Positions 60,268 through 64,000 of a stretch of 64,000 bases of DNA are shown here, piece after piece. The DNA comes from MRBY01 sp943371005 (GTDB lineage Bacteria; Cyanobacteriota; Cyanobacteriia; Cyanobacteriales; MRBY01): assembly GCA_943371005.1 (NCBI GenBank), contig CALRTB020000017.1, positions 1 through 64,000 of the forward strand, written 5' to 3'. How positions within the stretch are numbered: the first letter of the stretch is position 1; every line of letters begins with the position of its first letter. The position numbers and the translations under genes are program-made. The notes beneath the pieces are model-generated. The model searched no databases. It was not told the origin of the DNA and was given only the letters and a program-made list of their open reading frames with translations.

Positions 60268-61815
60268 TTAAATCGATTCCTCCGTAAGCTGGGCCATGAT
60301 TGCAGCAGGAGCCTGGGTGGTATCCAGGGTTTTAACCAGGGGGCGCTCCTCTGGGGTGAAAGAGTCAAACTGCTCCTGTTGGCTAGTAAGAAGATCTGCC
60401 GTTGCATCGGAAATATCGTTGGTGCGGGTTGTTAACCGTTGAGCTAAAACCGGCAATGGTGCTTGGCAGTGGAAGATTTCTAAGGGAATATCTTGGTCGG
60501 CACAGGCTTTAACCACATTTTTACGGTAGACAAGTTTGTCATACTTGGCATCGAGAATCACCGTAAAACCCTGTTTGGCGAGTAGTAAACCCAGCTCCTG
60601 TAGACGGGTGTAAGTTTGCTCATTCATCGCTTCACTGTAAAGGCTGTCATCCCCTTTCGTCTCTAAAGCTAGACCCGCTAAATGTTTGCGCACGGCATCA
60701 GAGCGTAGTTGAATCCCATTCCATTGACGGGCCGCCGCGCGAGCCACCGTTGATTTGCCAGCACCGGACAAGCCGCACATCACAATTACTTTTCCCTGAG
60801 GGCGTTGGGTATAGCGCCAGGCTAAGTCGTAGTAATCGGAAGCGGTGGCAGCGGCCTGGATTTTTGCTTCTGGGGCGATCGCCGGATCATCTAAAAGAAA
60901 CGACGTCACCTTTGCGCGCACATAGGCCTGGCGACTCAGATATAGGGGTAAAACCTGAAGCCCTTCCCAATCTCCGGTACGTTCGGCATAGGTATTGAGA
61001 AAAGCATTACCCAGTTCCCTAGCGCCCCGAGCGTCCAGATCCATCACCGTGAAAGCCACGTCATACATGGTATCCACGAACCGAAAAGGCTCATTGAATT
61101 CAATGCGGTCAAACAATTGAATCTGATCCTGCCAAAAACAAATATTGCGCAGGTGCAGATCGCCATGGCATTCTTTGATTTTTTCTTCGCGGCGGCGTTT
61201 GGTAAAAATTTCCTCCCGGCTAGCAAAGAAATTGTCTGTAAATTGCTTGGTTTGCTCGAAGCGATCCTGGGTCTGGACGGTGCCAATATATTTAGCTGTT
61301 TGGGCGTAGTTTTCATCAATGGCCTGACGGATTTTGGCAATTTCTCCAAAGCCGAGGATGTAATCATTAGTAGTCGCCTGTTGGTGGAAATCAGCGACGG
61401 CTTTTCCCAGTTGCACCATGTGATCTTCGGTGAGAGTGCCTGCAGTAAACATCTCACTCAACAGATTCTCCTGGGGGAATTGACGCATTTTCACGGCATA
61501 TTCCACCACTTCCCCTGCCCCGTCAAAGGCGTAGGTTTGGCCGTCGTAGGTAATGGGCAGCACTTCTAAGTACAGATCAGCAGCCAGGGCGCGATTTAAC
61601 TCCAGCTCCACGCCACAGAAATGTTGACGTTTGTCTAGGGTCGAAAAATCCAGGAAGCCAAAATTAACCGCCTTTTTGATTTTGTAGGCATAGTCCCCGG
61701 TCAAAAACACATAGGACACATGGGTTTGCACTAAGGCGATCGCCCCTTGGGTCGGGTGGGGATACATCGCAGGCTGTTGTAGCGCTTCAATCAAGGCCGA
61801 GATCGAATGGGACAT
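60268..61815 (-). CDS. fusion of aminoglycoside-phosphotransferase-like domain with P-loop kinase
   Basis: A 515-residue bifunctional protein. Residues ~30-330 follow the protein-kinase-like (APH) fold: TGDYAYKIKKAVNFGFLDFS, catalytic HGDLHLRNICF, and FDRIEFNEPFRFVDTMYD. Residues ~345-510 are a P-loop kinase with MCGLSGAGKSTVARAAA (Walker A), as in the zeta-toxin/gluconate-kinase group. The full-length fusion is common in bacteria; neither substrate is known and it is not a proven antibiotic-resistance determinant. ATG 61815. Confidence 0.85.
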   Translation of the reverse strand: MSHSISALIEALQQPAMYPHPTQGAIALVQTHVSYVFLTGDYAYKIKKAVNFGFLDFSTLDKRQHFCGVELELNRALAADLYLEVLPITYDGQTYAFDGAGEVVEYAVKMRQFPQENLLSEMFTAGTLTEDHMVQLGKAVADFHQQATTNDYILGFGEIAKIRQAIDENYAQTAKYIGTVQTQDRFEQTKQFTDNFFASREEIFTKRRREEKIKECHGDLHLRNICFWQDQIQLFDRIEFNEPFRFVDTMYDVAFTVMDLDARGARELGNAFLNTYAERTGDWEGLQVLPLYLSRQAYVRAKVTSFLLDDPAIAPEAKIQAAATASDYYDLAWRYTQRPQGKVIVMCGLSGAGKSTVARAAARQWNGIQLRSDAVRKHLAGLALETKGDDSLYSEAMNEQTYTRLQELGLLLAKQGFTVILDAKYDKLVYRKNVVKACADQDIPLEIFHCQAPLPVLAQRLTTRTNDISDATADLLTSQQEQFDSFTPEERPLVKTLDTTQAPAAIMAQLTEESI

Positions 61816-62047
61816 CTAAAAATTTCACCGTAGAAGATATTGAGGTTTATTGTGCCATCTTGCTTCGGTTCCCTCTGTCCACAGTCTGGTCAAATTTCAT
61901 TTTGTCTAAATTAATTTAGTATTTTTATGAAGCAGTGCTTGGTTAAAGTTGAATTTGAATCGTTTGCAAAGTAGGTGCTGACAGGGCCTCAAAAAAGTCC
62001 TTAAATGAAAAGCACAGATCCTAAGACAGAACATAGAGGCGTTGAGG

Positions 62048-63136
62048 ATGAAAATCGGTGTCCCCAAGGAAATCAAAGACCAAGAATTTCGGGTTGGTTT
62101 ATCACCGAGCAGTGTGCAAGTCCTCGCCAGTGCCGGTCATCATATTTTTGTCGAGGTAGGGGCGGGCCTTGGTTCTGGGTTTACGGATGCGGAATACCAA
62201 CAGGCCGGAGCCGAAATAGTTACCACGGCAGCGATCGCCTGGGAGCAAGACCTGGTCGTCAAAGTTAAAGAACCGCTCCCCTCAGAATATGATTTGTTGC
62301 GGCCTGGACAAATTCTATTTACCTATCTCCATTTGGCAGCCGACCGCCAGCTCACAGAACATTTAATGCAATCGGGCGTGACGGCGATCGCCTATGAAAC
62401 GGTCACTGATAGTAAGGGGAATTTACCGCTGCTTGCGCCGATGAGTGTCATTGCTGGACGCTTGGCGGTGCAGTTTGGGGCCCGCTATCTCGAAAAACAG
62501 CAAGGGGGCAAAGGTGTTTTACTGGGGGGCGTCCCTGGCGTTGGACCGGGTCGGGTGATGATTCTTGGTGGGGGCACCGTTGGCACCGAAGCGGCAAAAA
62601 TGGCCATGGGTCTTGGGGCTCAGGTACAGATCCTCGACATTAATGTGGATCGCCTCAGTTATTTAGAAACGCTCTTTGGCTCCCGGGTGGAGCTACTCTA
62701 CAACACACCGACCCAAATTCAACGCTGGTTACCCCTCGCCGATCTAGTGATTGGGGCAGTGCTTTTACCGGGCAAACGCGCACCGATTTTAGTATCCCGC
62801 GCCGCCGTTAAACAGATGAAACAGGGATCTGTGATTATCGATGTGGCTGTAGACCAAGGGGGCTGTATCGAAACCCTCCGACCCACCAGCCACAGCGCTC
62901 CCACTTATTTAGAGGAAGGAGTGGTACATTTTGGGGTGCCAAATATGCCGGGAGCCGTACCCTGGACGGCAACCCAAGCCCTCAATAACAGCACTTTGCC
63001 CTATGTTCTTCAACTGGCTAATCAAGGTCTGGGAGCCATTAAACAAAATCCGGCGATCGCCCAGGGGTTAAATATTGCCGAGCGGCGTTTGGTACATCCT
63101 TCGGTGCGAGAAGTTTTTCCCGATTTAGCCGGCTAA
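62048..63136 (+). CDS. ald: alanine dehydrogenase
   Basis: A 362-residue enzyme interconverting alanine + NAD+ and pyruvate + ammonia. Family features: MKIGVPKEIKDQEFRVGLSP at the N-terminus, KVKEPLPSEY with the catalytic Lys, TYLHLAADRQL with the His, the Rossmann motif ILGGGTVGTEAAKMAMGLGA, and near the end HFGVPNMPGAVPWTATQAL. ATG 62048 with AGAGG about seven bases upstream; a TTG two codons earlier is unlikely. Convergent with the integrase. Confidence 0.93.
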   Translation: MKIGVPKEIKDQEFRVGLSPSSVQVLASAGHHIFVEVGAGLGSGFTDAEYQQAGAEIVTTAAIAWEQDLVVKVKEPLPSEYDLLRPGQILFTYLHLAADRQLTEHLMQSGVTAIAYETVTDSKGNLPLLAPMSVIAGRLAVQFGARYLEKQQGGKGVLLGGVPGVGPGRVMILGGGTVGTEAAKMAMGLGAQVQILDINVDRLSYLETLFGSRVELLYNTPTQIQRWLPLADLVIGAVLLPGKRAPILVSRAAVKQMKQGSVIIDVAVDQGGCIETLRPTSHSAPTYLEEGVVHFGVPNMPGAVPWTATQALNNSTLPYVLQLANQGLGAIKQNPAIAQGLNIAERRLVHPSVREVFPDLAG

Positions 63137-63152
63137 ATGTTTCGGGGGATTG

Positions 63153-64000
63153 CTAAATCAGATTTGCCAAGAGGTCTGTAATTTCCCCTTGTACATCTCG
63201 GCGGTTGTCATCGTAAATCATCAAGGTATTGAGATCCGCGTGACGAGAAAACTTTTGTACCTTACGCACGTCTCCATTGGTTGCATCAAGGGCGGCTGTA
63301 ATCCCAGAGTGACGAATGCGGTGGGGCGATAATAATTTTGTGACGCCGGCGGCCTTGGCTGTCTTCCGGACTAACTGGTAAATGGCAGTCCCCGTGAGAC
63401 GGTGGCCCAGGTGGGCACGATCAAGGGCAATAAACAATGGCTGAATTTTACTTTTAGATCCAGGGCGGACGGCTAACCAAGCTTTGAGGGCCGTAATTGT
63501 CGCTGCAGAGAGAGTCACCCACTGTTTTTGGCGACCTTTTCCCTTGCCTAAAATTGCTAGCGATCGCCGTTCGAGATCTAAATCTTCTAAATTGGTTTGG
63601 ACAATTTCATTCCGTCGCAGCGCATTATCCCAGAGCAACCTCAAAATAGCGTAATCACGCTTGCCCTTAATGGTCTTCTGGTTGGGGATTTTCAAAATTT
63701 GTCGATAAACAGTTTGTGAAATCCCGGTAGTATCTCGATAGCGACTGACCTTTTCTCCTTTAATGCCACCGAGGGTGTAGCGACATTGCCCTAATTGATT
63801 CGCTAAACGAACCAATGCTTTGAGGGCCGCGAGACGACGGTTAATTGTAGCTTCCTTGAGGCAACGGACATCCCGTAAATGATTTTTGTAGCGCAATACG
63901 AGGGCAAGGGCTTGGGGCTGCTCTAGATTTAGAAAGGCTTCGACCAAAAGCGGCGTGGCTTCATTGGCATCGGCCACAAACCGAAAAAAATCACGAATAT
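63153..64000 (-). CDS. tyrosine recombinase/integrase, 5' end beyond the right edge
   Basis: The minus-strand frame is open to the right edge (FFRFVADANEATPLL continues without a start), so the gene begins outside. The visible ~280 residues hold an N-terminal SAM-like core-binding part (VLRYKNHLRD...ATINRRLAALKALVRLANQLG) and the catalytic part: Arg in LLWDNALRRNEI, Lys in GKGKGRQKQW, HRIRHSG (His-x-x-Arg), HADLNTLM and the nucleophile Tyr in MIYDDNRRD. All catalytic residues are present. No att-type repeat or tRNA is next to it in the window, so whether it belongs to a mobile element or is a chromosomal XerC-like enzyme cannot be decided. Confidence 0.85.
   Translation of the reverse strand, partial: IRDFFRFVADANEATPLLVEAFLNLEQPQALALVLRYKNHLRDVRCLKEATINRRLAALKALVRLANQLGQCRYTLGGIKGEKVSRYRDTTGISQTVYRQILKIPNQKTIKGKRDYAILRLLWDNALRRNEIVQTNLEDLDLERRSLAILGKGKGRQKQWVTLSAATITALKAWLAVRPGSKSKIQPLFIALDRAHLGHRLTGTAIYQLVRKTAKAAGVTKLLSPHRIRHSGITAALDATNGDVRKVQKFSRHADLNTLMIYDDNRRDVQGEITDLLANLI

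Noticed and set aside
60268..61815. Antibiotic-resistance (aminoglycoside phosphotransferase) or zeta-toxin gene
   Set aside because: Both halves match these folds only broadly; the fusion is a widespread chromosomal protein, no antitoxin gene is beside it, and nothing indicates a resistance role.
1..64000. CRISPR array suspected from the many repeated GCGATCGC words
   Set aside because: The repeats are dispersed HIP1 palindromes at irregular distances inside genes; no regular repeat-spacer pattern and no cas genes were seen.

Overview
The window is a gene-dense stretch of cyanobacterial chromosome. The evidence is the very frequent palindrome GCGATCGC (HIP1) together with ndhCKJ for the photosynthetic NDH-1 complex, a CpcS-type bilin lyase, the acyl-lipid desaturase DesA, a vitamin E/plastoquinone-type methyltransferase, a cyanobacterial glutamate-cysteine ligase, and an adjacent 2-oxoglutarate decarboxylase / succinate-semialdehyde dehydrogenase pair. 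That pair, and the proteins around it, resemble what I know of Synechococcus sp. PCC 7002 (Picosynechococcus). The strain assignment is inference.

Layout. 1-700 is a scar: the 3' end of an IS256-type transposase, about 330 bases without a gene, then a HAD-like 3' remnant fused to the first ~45 codons of coaE. 714-8420 carries a CDGSH Fe-S protein, a pirin with a divergent LysR regulator, tRNA-Leu(GAG), a lipid-transport pair (mlaD, mlaF), a DUF3153 lipoprotein, a TldE/PmbA protein and prs with a possible leader peptide. 8600-11800 holds bioD, an ABC ATPase, a stretch of candidate structured RNA, a CCB-type assembly factor and a lumenal pentapeptide protein. 12200-16950 is a phospho-signalling neighbourhood: FHA-zinc finger protein, FHA-flavoprotein fusion, four-helix membrane protein and a Ser/Thr kinase with a periplasmic DUF4189 domain. 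17000-26250 contains an S9 peptidase, a solitary tnpB, a glutathionyl-hydroquinone-reductase-like protein, MscS, a methyltransferase, tRNA-Glu, mutY, a SEC-C protein and a membrane protein.

26267-31401 is a two-gene histidine-kinase operon, the larger protein starting with four CBS motifs. 31590-35826 has a flavoprotein-SelD fusion, a TPR-linked amino-acid-type binding protein and an unknown membrane protein. 36100-44070 has ndhCKJ, a secreted protein, a GNAT acetyltransferase, a degenerate receiver protein, amt, desA and two half-size GDT1/TMEM165 (manganese-type) transporters. 44160-52480 has an M20 amidohydrolase, a double cupin, a CBS4-EAL phosphodiesterase, a von Willebrand A protein, an S4 protein, a dienelactone hydrolase and a LysM-M23 peptidase. 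53000-64000 has trmL, gshA, a 46-residue protein, cobA, kgd-gabD, a CpcS-family lyase, a 66-residue protein, a phosphotransferase/kinase fusion, ald and an integrase cut by the right edge.

How it fits together: most of the window is core metabolism and photosynthetic housekeeping in short operons, often with tail-to-tail overlaps. Accessory DNA is limited to the left-edge scar, the tnpB insertion and possibly the right-edge integrase. The least explained parts are the FHA/kinase cluster, the structured intergenic RNA region upstream of the ABC ATPase, and the prs leader.
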